A stretch of DNA of 17,746 nucleotides. It comes from UBA6120 sp964639215 (GTDB lineage: Bacteria; Bacillota_I; Bacilli_A; RFN20; CAG-826). Each line of letters opens with the position of its first letter. Position 1 is the stretch's first letter. Below are positions 1 to 8,220 of the stretch, in pieces. The stretch lies in contig CAZXCV010000019.1 in assembly GCA_964639215.1 (NCBI GenBank), positions 1 through 17,746 on the forward strand, written 5' to 3'. A model generated the notes under the pieces. That model was given only the letters and a program-made list of their open reading frames with translations, did no database searches and was not told where the DNA came from. Made by a program: the position numbers and the translations under genes.

Positions 1-263
1 GCCTTAAGCCAGGAAAACTTTAAAGTTTGTCCACCATGACGTTTATATGCAATGAATAACATAATTGCAATGATAAAATAGTCTATAGTTGCTGCAATTG
101 CGAACCAAAAAATATCTTTTTCCAAAATTAGGAGAATGACTTTATAGATTGATATGGTTAAATAACCGACAAGAGCTATTAGTGTCGTTGTTTTCGACTG
201 AAGGCGATATTGAAACCAATAATTAAATGTATTGAAAGTTTGCATTATTAAAGAGAAACTAAA
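1..263 (-). CDS. Wzx-type oligosaccharide flippase, internal fragment
   Basis: The minus strand is open for 87 codons from the N gap to the window edge, with no start or stop inside. The translation is membrane-like and carries a pattern typical of Wzx/PST polysaccharide flippases around residues 120-210 of the family: NTFNYWFQYRLQSK, then a hydrophobic helix, an LEKDIFWFA stretch, another helix, and YKRHGGQTLKFSWLK. Flippases of this type move undecaprenyl-linked glycan units across the membrane. The N-terminal third should lie to the right, but only 108 bases separate the N gap from the neighbouring gene and they do not encode membrane helices, so part of the gene is missing at the gap. The rest continues past the left edge. 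It is a second flippase, distinct from the complete one at 10353-11861. The family call rests on recognised sequence pattern only. Confidence 0.6.
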
Positions 264-273
264 NNNNNNNNNN
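264..273. other. Assembly gap (10 N)
   Basis: Ten undetermined bases. The round number suggests a scaffold join of unknown true length. The flippase fragment on the left lacks its N-terminal part, and the 108 bases on the right (274-381) do not supply it, so real sequence is probably missing here. Confidence 0.9.
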
Positions 274-381
274 TTTGTGGATTCTTTTATTATTGGTGGG
301 ATTCCATTATTATTGTCATATCTATTTAAAATAAAAGCAAGTGAATTATCACCTGCTTGGTATCTAGTTACATTAATGGAC
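274..381. other. Unassigned stretch between gap and asp23-like stop
   Basis: Just downstream of the asp23-like stop codon, one minus-strand frame stays open into the N gap. It reads about 40 residues, starting near a TTG inside the end of the asp23-like gene and containing SINVTRYQAGDNSLAFILN. It is hydrophilic and I do not recognise it. No Shine-Dalgarno site precedes the possible TTG. It may be the N-terminus of an unknown gene cut by the gap, or simply noncoding. Confidence 0.3.
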
Positions 382-717
382 TTATATAATGTTTGCAACT
401 TTAATATCAATCTTAAAAGGCACGAGTTCTGTCATAGTTGATAGTGCTGTCGCTACCTCTTCTTGTATAGCTAAACATATCTTATTAATGTTTGCAGTTT
501 TCGATATGTTCACTGATACTTTTACATTAACAAGACCTTTACTAATTTCGATTTGAATTGGCTTTTGTAACAAGAATATTAATGACTTACTTTGATGGCT
601 AACACTGGCCCCATTGACCTTATTAGTAGCAGTTTCCGCAATCTGATAAAAGACATGGTTAGAGATACCCATACTTCCTAAATTAGAATAGTTATCTATA
701 TAGACGTATTGCGCCAT
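382..717 (-). CDS. Asp23/Gls24 family envelope stress protein
   Basis: This 111-residue protein matches the Asp23/Gls24 (DUF322) family in length and pattern. It has a short N-terminal strand, then NLGSMGISNHVFYQIAETA, which corresponds to the family's 'G.v.Is..v...Ia..ta..v.Gv' signature. The middle is a KPIQIEISKGLVNVKVSVNI beta region, followed by an amphipathic helix (ICLAIQEEVATALSTMT) and a final strand (FKIDIKVANI). Family members are small cytosolic or membrane-associated proteins linked to envelope stress and cell-surface homeostasis; in many Firmicutes one sits by nusB or accC, but not here. A GAAAGGAA Shine-Dalgarno lies 7 bases before the ATG. The gene starts 74 bases after the tkt stop, so it may be read from the upstream operon or from a weak promoter. 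The exact role is unknown. Confidence 0.75.
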   Translation of the reverse strand: MAQYVYIDNYSNLGSMGISNHVFYQIAETATNKVNGASVSHQSKSLIFLLQKPIQIEISKGLVNVKVSVNISKTANINKICLAIQEEVATALSTMTELVPFKIDIKVANII

Positions 718-741
718 AAAGTGGTTCCTTTCTTAAGTAGT

Positions 742-771
742 ATTTTACATCATTTAACAAACTTAATGTAA
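742..771 (-). promoter_or_regulatory. Weak candidate promoter for asp23-like gene
   Basis: On the minus strand, TTACAT (766-771) and TAAAAT (742-747) are separated by 18 bases in the tkt/asp23-like intergenic region. Each hexamer departs from consensus, and the region is AT-rich enough for chance matches. No clear terminator follows tkt, so read-through is the alternative. Confidence 0.3.
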
Positions 772-791
772 TATCAATATAGCTTATACGA

Positions 792-2765
792 CTACTGAAC
801 CTCTATGATATCTAAAACTCTTGAAAGTAATGTTTCGACATTAAAGCCAAAATGATTCATTGCCACATTACCAGGAGCACTGACACCAAACGTATCAATT
901 CCGATGTGATGAGCAGCATATTTTGCCCATCCAAATGTCGATAGTGCCTCAATTGAGATAACTCGATCACGACTCTTACCTAAGATGCGATGTTGATAGG
1001 CAGTTGTTTGTTTATCAAATAAGAAACACGACGGCATTGAAACAACACGAACATCATGACCTAGTGACGCTAGTGTATCCTTAAGTGAAATAGCTAGGCT
1101 AACTTCACTACCAGTGGCTAAGAAGATTAAATCAGGCTCACGTTTTTTAGAATCGCTAACGATATAAGCGCCTTTAGCGACTTTATCACTTGATGAATCC
1201 GGCAATAATGGTAATGTTTGTCGTGATAATACAATAGCAGTGGGAGTTTCAATCGATGTTAAAGCAATCTTATATGCACCCCATGTCTCATTTGCATCTG
1301 CAGGTCTAATCACATTAACATTTGGAATACTACGTAACATTGCTAATTGTTCAATCGGTTGATGGGTTGGACCATCTTCTCCTAATGCTACCGAATCATG
1401 ACTAAATAAATAGATACTAGGAATATGCGATAGGGCACCTAATCGAATAGCGGCTTTCATATAATCACTAAAGATTAAGAAAGCACCAGCATATGTTTTA
1501 AGACCACCATGAAGAAGCATGCCGTTTTGGATACTTGCCATCGCAAATTCACGAATACCGAAATTGATATTGCGTCCTTCTGGTACAGTGTTAGACATAT
1601 CAAGCGCATCTTTAACACCAGTCATTACGCTTTTAGCGACATCAGCGCTGCCACCAACTAGTTGTGGAATTACACTATGTAACTTCTCTAATATTTGTAG
1701 TGATGTATTCCTTGTTGCATCTTTATAGTTCGGTTCAAATTTAATATCAAGTTTATCGATGATCATAGAGACATCACCTGATAAGGCGATGTCGTATTTA
1801 GCAAGTTCATCACGTTCTTTTTCCATCATCGTCTTATATTGACGTTTATAACGGTTATAAGCAGCTTTACCACGTTTCGCAAATGTTTCCTTATAGTGAG
1901 CATATACTTCTAGAGGAATCGTAAACGGTGGATAGTTATATCCGTATTGTGCTTTAGCAGAAGCACCATCTTCTTCTCCTAATGGAGCACCATGAACTTT
2001 ACTTGTTCCTTGATTCTTAGAGCCATAGCCAATCGTCGTTTTCATGATGATTAGTGTTGGTTTATCAGTGCTACGTTTGGCTTTCTTAAGAGCACTATTG
2101 ATGGCTTTAGTATCATTTCCATCAGTCACATACAAAACTGACCAACCAGCACTAATAAAGCGCAGTGCCACATCTTCAGAAAATGACATCGAAAGTGGTC
2201 CATCAAGTGTCACATCGTTACTATCATAGACCATGATTAGTTTATTCAATTTCTGGTGACCAGCAAAAGAAATGGCTTCTTGAGTGATTCCTTCTTGAAG
2301 GCATCCATCACCGAGTAAGACATAAGTATAGTGATCAATTAATCCGAGAGTCGGGAAGATTGATTTTAGTGTGCGTTCCGCTAGTGCCATCCCAACTGCT
2401 TGTCCAATCCCTTGACCAAGTGGTCCTGTTGTCGCATCAACGCCAGGAGTATGACCAACTTCAGGATGACCAGGAGTAATACTCCCTAAATGACGGAATG
2501 ATTTTAAGTCATCAAGTGTGACTTGATATCCAGCTAAATGTAATGTCGTATAAAGGAGCATGCTCGCATGACCCGCTGATAAGATGAAGCGGTCACGGTT
2601 AATCCAATCAGGGTGACGTGGATCACTGACAAAATGTTTTGTGAAAAGCGTATACATAAATGGAGCACTGCCAAGTGGCATACCTGGATGACCACTTTTT
2701 GCCTTATTGATACCATCGATAATTGTCGATCGTAACGCCGCAATACTTAATTGTTCAATATTCAT
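792..2765 (-). CDS. tkt: Transketolase
   Basis: This is a full-length 657-residue transketolase, the thiamine-diphosphate enzyme of the non-oxidative pentose phosphate pathway that moves two-carbon ketol units between sugar phosphates. The N-terminal TPP domain shows SGHPG (24-28), GPLGQG (114-119) and the GDG...N diphosphate/metal motif (GDGCLQEG at 152-159, with YDSND at 180-184). The middle pyrimidine-binding domain shows FGIREFAM (402-409), whose Glu activates the cofactor, and HDSVALGEDGPTHQP (456-470). A regular C-terminal domain with TGSEVS follows. All expected catalytic His and Glu residues appear present. It starts one base after the aspS stop, and its AAGGA Shine-Dalgarno lies inside the last aspS codons, so it is the last gene of the rel-hisS-aspS-tkt operon and likely translationally coupled. 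Pairing a carbon-metabolism enzyme with tRNA synthetases is somewhat unusual. Confidence 0.97.
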   Translation of the reverse strand: MNIEQLSIAALRSTIIDGINKAKSGHPGMPLGSAPFMYTLFTKHFVSDPRHPDWINRDRFILSAGHASMLLYTTLHLAGYQVTLDDLKSFRHLGSITPGHPEVGHTPGVDATTGPLGQGIGQAVGMALAERTLKSIFPTLGLIDHYTYVLLGDGCLQEGITQEAISFAGHQKLNKLIMVYDSNDVTLDGPLSMSFSEDVALRFISAGWSVLYVTDGNDTKAINSALKKAKRSTDKPTLIIMKTTIGYGSKNQGTSKVHGAPLGEEDGASAKAQYGYNYPPFTIPLEVYAHYKETFAKRGKAAYNRYKRQYKTMMEKERDELAKYDIALSGDVSMIIDKLDIKFEPNYKDATRNTSLQILEKLHSVIPQLVGGSADVAKSVMTGVKDALDMSNTVPEGRNINFGIREFAMASIQNGMLLHGGLKTYAGAFLIFSDYMKAAIRLGALSHIPSIYLFSHDSVALGEDGPTHQPIEQLAMLRSIPNVNVIRPADANETWGAYKIALTSIETPTAIVLSRQTLPLLPDSSSDKVAKGAYIVSDSKKREPDLIFLATGSEVSLAISLKDTLASLGHDVRVVSMPSCFLFDKQTTAYQHRILGKSRDRVISIEALSTFGWAKYAAHHIGIDTFGVSAPGNVAMNHFGFNVETLLSRVLDIIEVQ

Positions 2766-2766
2766 G

Positions 2767-4500
2767 TTATTGTCCTTCTTTCTTGAGACATATGCCTAAT
2801 TCTTCAAGTTGTGATTTATCAACAGATGCTGGTGTCTTTTCAAGTGGTCCCACTGCACTTAAATTTTTAGGGAAAGCAATCACGTCACGAATGTTATCTG
2901 TTTTTGTGACTAGCATTGCAAGACGATCAAGTCCAAAGGCGATACCACCATGAGGTGGTGTTCCATAATTAAATGCTTCGATAAACCAACCAAATTTCTT
3001 TTTAATATCTTCATCACTCATGCCGAGTAATGAGAATATCTTGTTTTGGAGTGTCTTATCATAGATACGTAACGAACCACCACCTGCTTCATAACCGTTA
3101 ATAACAATGTCATAAGCCGCGGACCGCACTTTAAGAGGATTGGTATCAAGTAAGGGGATATCCTCCTCTAATGGCCGTGTAAATGGGTGGTGAGAGCTTG
3201 TTAAGCCGCCAGTGTCTGTTCCTTCGAATAATGGAAACTCGGTGACCCAAAACATTGATGTTTTAGTTTCATCAATCAAGCCGAGTTGTTTCGCTAATAA
3301 ATTACGAAGAGCGCCCATCCCAAAATGGAATGATTTAAATGTTTCACCATAAGCGATGATCAAGGCATCGCTATCTTTTACGCTAAATTTAGTAATAATT
3401 TCTTTTGTTAATGACTCATCTAAGAACTTGGTAAAGGAACCTATTAATGTTTGTTCACTTCCTTTGAGGATAATAGCGGGTTTTAAACCGAATTTCCGTA
3501 ATTCAAGATTTAGTTCATCACTTAATTTACGGGTGATATCCGCTGCTCGATTTTTTAGTAAAATGGCTTTAATGAATTTAGCAGTGCTAAATCCTTCAAA
3601 TGAAGATTTTCTTAATAAATCTGAAATATCAATTAGAGGCAAATCAAACCTTAAATCAGGACGGTCACTCCCATAGTTAGTAACAACATATTCATAAGTA
3701 TATTGTTTTAGTGGTAAAGCAATCTTCTCTCCTAGTAATGTATCCCAAATATTAATAACGACGGGTTCTAAAAGACTTAATAATTCGTCTTGATCAAGGA
3801 AACTTGCTTCAATATCAATTTGGGTGAAGTCAGGTTGACGGTCCGCTCGTAAATCTTCATCACGGAAACAACGAGCAACTTGATAGTATCGTTCAATCCC
3901 ACCGATCATCAGTAATTGTTTATATATTTGTGGTGATTGTGGTAAGGCATAAAATGATCCTTGCTGTAAGCGTGATGGGACAAGATAATCACGAGCGCCA
4001 CCAGGCGTCGATAACGTTAAGATTGGTGTTTCCACTTCAATAAAACCGTTATTATCAAGAAATTCATGGAATAACTTGACGATTTTAGCCCGCAGCATGA
4101 GTTTCTCCGCCATGATGGGACGGCGTAAATCAAGGTAACGGTATTTAAGACGTGTTTCTTCAAGTGCATCAGTCACATTATCAATAATGAGTGGCGGCGT
4201 CTCCGCTTTACTTAAAACTGTTAATGTCGCTACATTTACTTCAATATTGCCGGTTTTTAAATTAGGGTTGGGGACATCCTTTTTATGGACGACACCGGTG
4301 ATTGCAATCACATATTCATTACGAACATCAGGGATGCTATTTGGATCACTGACTAAAAGTTGCACAATGCCCGTTCGGTCACGTAAATCAATAAATTGTA
4401 AGGAACCGAGGTTCCGTCTTTTAGCAACCCAGCCCACGAGTGAAACTGAAGTACCAACGTCATTAAGTGTTAATAGACCATTATAATGGGTGCGTTTCAT
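2767..4500 (-). CDS. aspS: Aspartyl-tRNA synthetase
   Basis: This 577-residue bacterial-type class IIb synthetase attaches Asp to tRNA-Asp. It has an N-terminal OB anticodon-binding domain (GWVAKRRNLGSLQFIDLRDR at 23-42), motif 1 around FIEVETPIL (153-161), motif 2 as YYQVARCFRDEDLRADRQPD (205-224), a bacterial GAD insertion around 285-410, and motif 3 as GIAFGLDRLAMLV (519-531). Residue 31 is Leu rather than His; in the family Leu here goes with a discriminating enzyme that charges only tRNA-Asp, so Asn-tRNA is probably made by a separate AsnRS (inference). The start lies 2 bases after the hisS stop. Its AAGGAG Shine-Dalgarno is embedded in the final hisS codons, 11 bases before the ATG. The hisS-aspS pair is a common Firmicute arrangement. 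Confidence 0.97.
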   Translation of the reverse strand: MKRTHYNGLLTLNDVGTSVSLVGWVAKRRNLGSLQFIDLRDRTGIVQLLVSDPNSIPDVRNEYVIAITGVVHKKDVPNPNLKTGNIEVNVATLTVLSKAETPPLIIDNVTDALEETRLKYRYLDLRRPIMAEKLMLRAKIVKLFHEFLDNNGFIEVETPILTLSTPGGARDYLVPSRLQQGSFYALPQSPQIYKQLLMIGGIERYYQVARCFRDEDLRADRQPDFTQIDIEASFLDQDELLSLLEPVVINIWDTLLGEKIALPLKQYTYEYVVTNYGSDRPDLRFDLPLIDISDLLRKSSFEGFSTAKFIKAILLKNRAADITRKLSDELNLELRKFGLKPAIILKGSEQTLIGSFTKFLDESLTKEIITKFSVKDSDALIIAYGETFKSFHFGMGALRNLLAKQLGLIDETKTSMFWVTEFPLFEGTDTGGLTSSHHPFTRPLEEDIPLLDTNPLKVRSAAYDIVINGYEAGGGSLRIYDKTLQNKIFSLLGMSDEDIKKKFGWFIEAFNYGTPPHGGIAFGLDRLAMLVTKTDNIRDVIAFPKNLSAVGPLEKTPASVDKSQLEELGICLKKEGQ

Positions 4501-4502
4501 AT

Positions 4503-5834
4503 TTACTTGTGCTCCTTACAGTGACATTCATGGTCGTCGTCATGATCATGGTCACACTGACACTGATGACTGTTTTTTTCAAAGTAATTGATGAGTTCTT
4601 TTAGTGCGACTTCAACTTGTTCTTGTGTCACGAGATTTTTGACCATCACGGTTTCTTTTCTAACTTCGCTTTCACCAACGATCAAGGCATACTTTGCTCC
4701 AAGTCGTGTTGCTTTCTTAATTTGAGCTTTGATGCTTTTAGCTTCATATGATAAATCTGTCCTTAAACCTGTGCTTCGTAATAGTGTGGTAACAGCATAA
4801 GCATACTTAACTTCTGTCTCACCAAGCGGCATTACAAAGCAATCAACGACATCGCTTAAATCTGGTGAGAGTTTTAGTTCATTGATGATGGAGATAATTC
4901 GATCAATGCCGAAAGCAAAGCCAACACCAGGAAGCGGTGATCCACCAAGTTCCTGAAGGAGCTTATCGTAATGACCACCAGCGCCTAACGCACCATAAGT
5001 TGCTCCAATCTCATCACTAAGGTGATATTCATAAACGACGTGTGAATAGTAATCAAGGCCACGGACTAATCCTTCATCAAGCACATAATCAAGCTGGTAT
5101 TCATCAAGAATCGTTGTAACAGCCTTTAGATATAATTTGGCTTCGGGTGATAAGTATTCATTCATCTTTGGAGCGTCTTTAGCAATGAGTTGGTCAGTTG
5201 GCACTTTACAATCTAAAATCCGTAATGGGTTAATCGCTAGTCGTTCCTTACAATCAGGACACATTTTAGTAATGTGACTGCTGAAATAACCTTTTAAAGC
5301 TGCGCGATAAGCATTACGGCTGCTCTCATCACCCAAACTATTGACCTTAATCACGAGGTTTTTAAATCCGAGCGAAGTCAAAATGTCGACACCAAGAATG
5401 ATTGTTTCAGCGTCATTCAGTAGTGATGTAATCCCAACTTGTTCAACCCCAAATTGATAAAACTGCCGGAATCTTCCTAACTGTGGTCGCTCATAGCGAA
5501 ACGCTGGTCCTGAATAATAAAGTTTAATCGGTAAGTCTGCCGTTTTATCGAGTTTCGCATTGACAATCGCGCGTAAAGCACCGGCCGTCATCTCGGGACG
5601 AAGCGTCAGTGACCGCTCACCTTTATCAAGAAAGGAATACATTTCTTTACGAACAATGTCACTACTTTCACCGACACTGCGTGTAAATAGTTCCGTATGT
5701 TCAAAGATTGGTGTCCGTAACGGGACATAGCCATATAATGTGGCTAAATGTTTCATGAGATTCTCGACTTCTTCGAATAATCTCGCATCTTCATTTAATA
5801 AGTCGTGTGTTCCTTTTGGGGCTTGATATTCCAT
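4503..5834 (-). CDS. hisS: Histidyl-tRNA synthetase with Cys/His-rich C-terminal tail
   Basis: This 443-residue class IIa synthetase attaches His to tRNA-His. It shows the N-terminal GTHDLL region (8-13), motif 1, TLRPEMT (77-83), motif 2 RYERPQLGRFRQFYQFG (113-129), a CPDC-type insertion domain (192-209), the histidine-specific LVRGLDYYSHVVYEY (256-270), and motif 3 GVGFAFGIDRI (303-313). A normal anticodon-binding domain ends near residue 420. After that comes an added tail, residues 423-442, with six His, four Cys and five Asp; most HisRS proteins end where it begins. The tail resembles a soft-metal-binding patch and is discussed as a finding. A strong AAAGGAG Shine-Dalgarno (5840-5846) sets the start. 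The gene begins 14 bases after the rel stop. Confidence 0.96.
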   Translation of the reverse strand: MEYQAPKGTHDLLNEDARLFEEVENLMKHLATLYGYVPLRTPIFEHTELFTRSVGESSDIVRKEMYSFLDKGERSLTLRPEMTAGALRAIVNAKLDKTADLPIKLYYSGPAFRYERPQLGRFRQFYQFGVEQVGITSLLNDAETIILGVDILTSLGFKNLVIKVNSLGDESSRNAYRAALKGYFSSHITKMCPDCKERLAINPLRILDCKVPTDQLIAKDAPKMNEYLSPEAKLYLKAVTTILDEYQLDYVLDEGLVRGLDYYSHVVYEYHLSDEIGATYGALGAGGHYDKLLQELGGSPLPGVGFAFGIDRIISIINELKLSPDLSDVVDCFVMPLGETEVKYAYAVTTLLRSTGLRTDLSYEAKSIKAQIKKATRLGAKYALIVGESEVRKETVMVKNLVTQEQVEVALKELINYFEKNSHQCQCDHDHDDDHECHCKEHK

Positions 5835-5848
5835 AAATTCTCCTTTAA

Positions 5849-8044
5849 CTAGTGAATGAGTCGATGTACTTCATAGACACCGGTCACATTCACTAAGATG
5901 TTAATAATATCATTTAAGCGCTTCGCATCACTGACAAGAATCGTCGCATTGATCGTCGACTGCGCTGTTTGGGTATGCATTTTAGCATTGATTGAGGTGA
6001 CGGGGATTTTATTCGAAGAGAAGGCATTCATGACATCGATGAGTAGATTAGGTCTTTCGCCACAAGTCAGCCCTAAATCAACTGGATAAGTGTCAAGTGC
6101 CAGATTATCATTCCAGTGCACTTCGGTTAATCGTGGTGTTTCATTACGAATATTCGGGCAGTTCAGCCGATGGACCGTAATCCCTTTTCCTTTAGTGATG
6201 AAGCCAACGATATCATCACCAGGAATCGGCGTGCAGCAATTACCTAAGGTGACGGCAACTTTTCCAGCGTTTGGAACAATCACGGGAACGTTTGAGACAT
6301 CAGACGTTTTCTTAGTTAGGTTCAAGACAAATTTCTTTTTAATTTTCAAAAAATCAATGATCGCTGAAGGCTGCGGATTACGATTACATATCCCAACGAA
6401 CAAATCATCAAGTGTTTCAAAGTGGAAAAACTCAATTACTTTGGGCTGATCGATGAGTTCCATCATTTCTTTTTCGGTAAAGCCCCGATCTTTAAAGGCA
6501 TCAAGCGCGCTCGCTTTGCCTTTAATAATTTTATCTTCGCGTAATAACTCGTTATTCTTACGTAGGAGAAACTTACGAATATGGCTTTTTGCTGATGAGG
6601 TTCGGACAATCTTGAGCCAGCCTTCATTTGGACCAGGCGAATTCGGATTTGTCTTTATTTCAACGACATCGCCAGTTTTTAAGATTGTATTTAGGGGCAC
6701 TAATGTCCCATTAACAATCGCCCCGACAGCAGCATCACCAACACCGGTATGAATACGATATGCGAAATCAAGCGGTGTTGAACCAGTTGGTAAATCGATG
6801 ACTTTACCCATTGGTGTGAAGATATAGACAAACGTATCAAAAATATCTTTACTGAGATTTTCCATGACTTCTTTCGCATCTTCACTATCATCGGTGATAT
6901 TAATGAAGTCACGGAACCAAAAGAGCTTTTCTTCGATTTCTTTTTGCTCGGTTTTAGGATTGTAGTTACGGCCTTCTTTGTAGCGCCAGTGAGCGGCGAC
7001 ACCTGTCTCTGCGATTTCGTCCATATCTTTCGTGCGGATTTGCACTTCGTAAATTTGAGCATTACCACTAACGATTGTCGTATGGAGTGATTGATATAGG
7101 TTTGGCTTCGGCATCGCGATATAGTCTTTAAAGCGACCAGGGATTGGTTTATACGTCGCATGGACGAGTCCGAGTATTTCATAGCAGTGCAAAACCGTAT
7201 CCGTCACGATCCGAATTGCTAAAATGTCATAGATTTCATCGAAGTTTTTTCCAAGTTGATAAATCTTTTTATAGATTGAATAAATACTCTTGACACGACT
7301 TTGAATTTCAAACGGAATTTCATCAGCAAAAATAATGTCGGCAATGCGTTTCTTAATGTCATCAAGCGATTTTTGACGAAATTTGTTTTTTGTTTCTAAT
7401 AGCGAGGTTACTTGAACGTATTTATCGGGTTCAAGATATTTTAAGCAAATGTCTTCGAGTTCACTTTTAATTTGGAACATCCCAAGCCGGTGGGCAATTG
7501 GGGCGAATATTTCTAGCGTTTCGCGTGAAAGCGCTAATTGGCGATGTTTCGGTAACGCATCAAGCGTGCGCATGTTATGGAGCCGATCAGCGAGCTTAAT
7601 AATGATGACACGAATATCGCGCGCCATCCCGATAAAGATTTTGCGGTGATCTTCGGCGTGCTTATCAGCAAATTCGCGATGCGATAACTTCAGCTGCTGA
7701 ATCTTTGTGAGCGATTCGACAAGCAGGGCGACGTCTTCACTGAATTCGTCGCGGATTTCTTCAATCGTGACGTCAGTATCTTCAACGACGTCGTGGAGGA
7801 GCCCTGCGGCTAATGTTGTGGGTCCACCTTGAAGTTTTGCTAAAATATAGGCTACTTCAATTAGGTGATGGATATATGGTTCGCCTGATTTTCGTAAGAT
7901 GCCTTGATGTTTACTAAAAGCGTAGTGATAGGCCTTTTCGATTAAGGCACGATCTTGTTCGTTACTGATATAAGTGAAATATATTTCTTTGACGTCATCA
8001 AAGTGATGGAGTACCGTATTTTGGTTAGAAACGAGCGAATTCAT
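5849..8044 (-). CDS. rel: Bifunctional (p)ppGpp synthetase/hydrolase
   Basis: A complete long RelA/SpoT homolog (731 residues) that makes and degrades (p)ppGpp in the stringent response. The order is an HD hydrolase domain with LLHDVVEDT (82-90) and LADRLHN (151-157), a synthetase domain with RFKDYIAMPKPNLYQSLHTT (304-323), TGS at about 403-465, a zinc-finger/CC region with NCCTPIPGDD (602-611), and a C-terminal ACT domain (about 655-731). An intact HD site and the RFKD form of the synthetase motif are typical of bifunctional Rel rather than synthetase-only RelA. The ATG is the only possible start: an in-frame stop lies 15 bases upstream and there is no GTG or TTG nearby downstream. No Shine-Dalgarno precedes it, and a promoter lies immediately upstream. 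It is the first gene of the rel-hisS-aspS-tkt operon. In Bacillus, apt sits next to rel; it is absent here. Confidence 0.97.
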   Translation of the reverse strand: MNSLVSNQNTVLHHFDDVKEIYFTYISNEQDRALIEKAYHYAFSKHQGILRKSGEPYIHHLIEVAYILAKLQGGPTTLAAGLLHDVVEDTDVTIEEIRDEFSEDVALLVESLTKIQQLKLSHREFADKHAEDHRKIFIGMARDIRVIIIKLADRLHNMRTLDALPKHRQLALSRETLEIFAPIAHRLGMFQIKSELEDICLKYLEPDKYVQVTSLLETKNKFRQKSLDDIKKRIADIIFADEIPFEIQSRVKSIYSIYKKIYQLGKNFDEIYDILAIRIVTDTVLHCYEILGLVHATYKPIPGRFKDYIAMPKPNLYQSLHTTIVSGNAQIYEVQIRTKDMDEIAETGVAAHWRYKEGRNYNPKTEQKEIEEKLFWFRDFINITDDSEDAKEVMENLSKDIFDTFVYIFTPMGKVIDLPTGSTPLDFAYRIHTGVGDAAVGAIVNGTLVPLNTILKTGDVVEIKTNPNSPGPNEGWLKIVRTSSAKSHIRKFLLRKNNELLREDKIIKGKASALDAFKDRGFTEKEMMELIDQPKVIEFFHFETLDDLFVGICNRNPQPSAIIDFLKIKKKFVLNLTKKTSDVSNVPVIVPNAGKVAVTLGNCCTPIPGDDIVGFITKGKGITVHRLNCPNIRNETPRLTEVHWNDNLALDTYPVDLGLTCGERPNLLIDVMNAFSSNKIPVTSINAKMHTQTAQSTINATILVSDAKRLNDIINILVNVTGVYEVHRLIH

Positions 8045-8055
8045 AATACTTAATA

Positions 8056-8084
8056 ATTATATATTACTCATAATTTATTACCAA
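8056..8084 (-). promoter_or_regulatory. Promoter of rel-hisS-aspS-tkt operon
   Basis: The minus strand reads TTGGTA (8079-8084), 17 bases, then a perfect TATAAT (8056-8061). The expected transcription start, about 7 bases on, falls near 8049, only about 5 bases before the rel ATG, so the transcript may be leaderless. It lies downstream of the terminator of the preceding lipoprotein gene, as expected for a new transcription unit. Confidence 0.6.
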
Positions 8085-8145
8085 TAAATACGAAAAAATC
8101 GAATGTTTTTATCGCGTTTTACTTATTTATCGGTGAATTTTGCAT

Positions 8146-8180
8146 AAAAAAGAGGGTCATGAGTTTTCATCATGGCCCTC
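8146..8180 (-). terminator. Rho-independent terminator of the glycan operon
   Basis: The minus-strand RNA folds GAGGGCCATGA / TCATGACCCTC with one C-A mismatch and a 7-base loop, followed directly by six U. It lies 40 bases after the stop of the GT80-like lipoprotein gene. Its GGGTCATGA core is shared with the terminator at 14332-14364. Confidence 0.88.
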
Positions 8181-8220
8181 ATCTCTTGTTTGTAAATAAG
8201 CGGATCTAAAGATTAATCAA

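Noticed and set aside
232..441. Plus-strand reading frame of 69 codons with hydrophobic residues
   Set aside because: It runs through the N gap and antisense to the asp23-like gene end, has no ribosome site, and the opposite strand carries recognisable proteins.
4503..4570. HisRS tail as a frameshift artefact
   Set aside because: The frame runs on smoothly to a TAA 2 bases before aspS, the tail composition is far from random, and the aspS ribosome site fits within it.
6700..7182. Minus-strand frame of 160 codons in a second phase
   Set aside because: It is an out-of-frame shadow of rel, whose own frame is complete with HD, RFKD, TGS and ACT elements.
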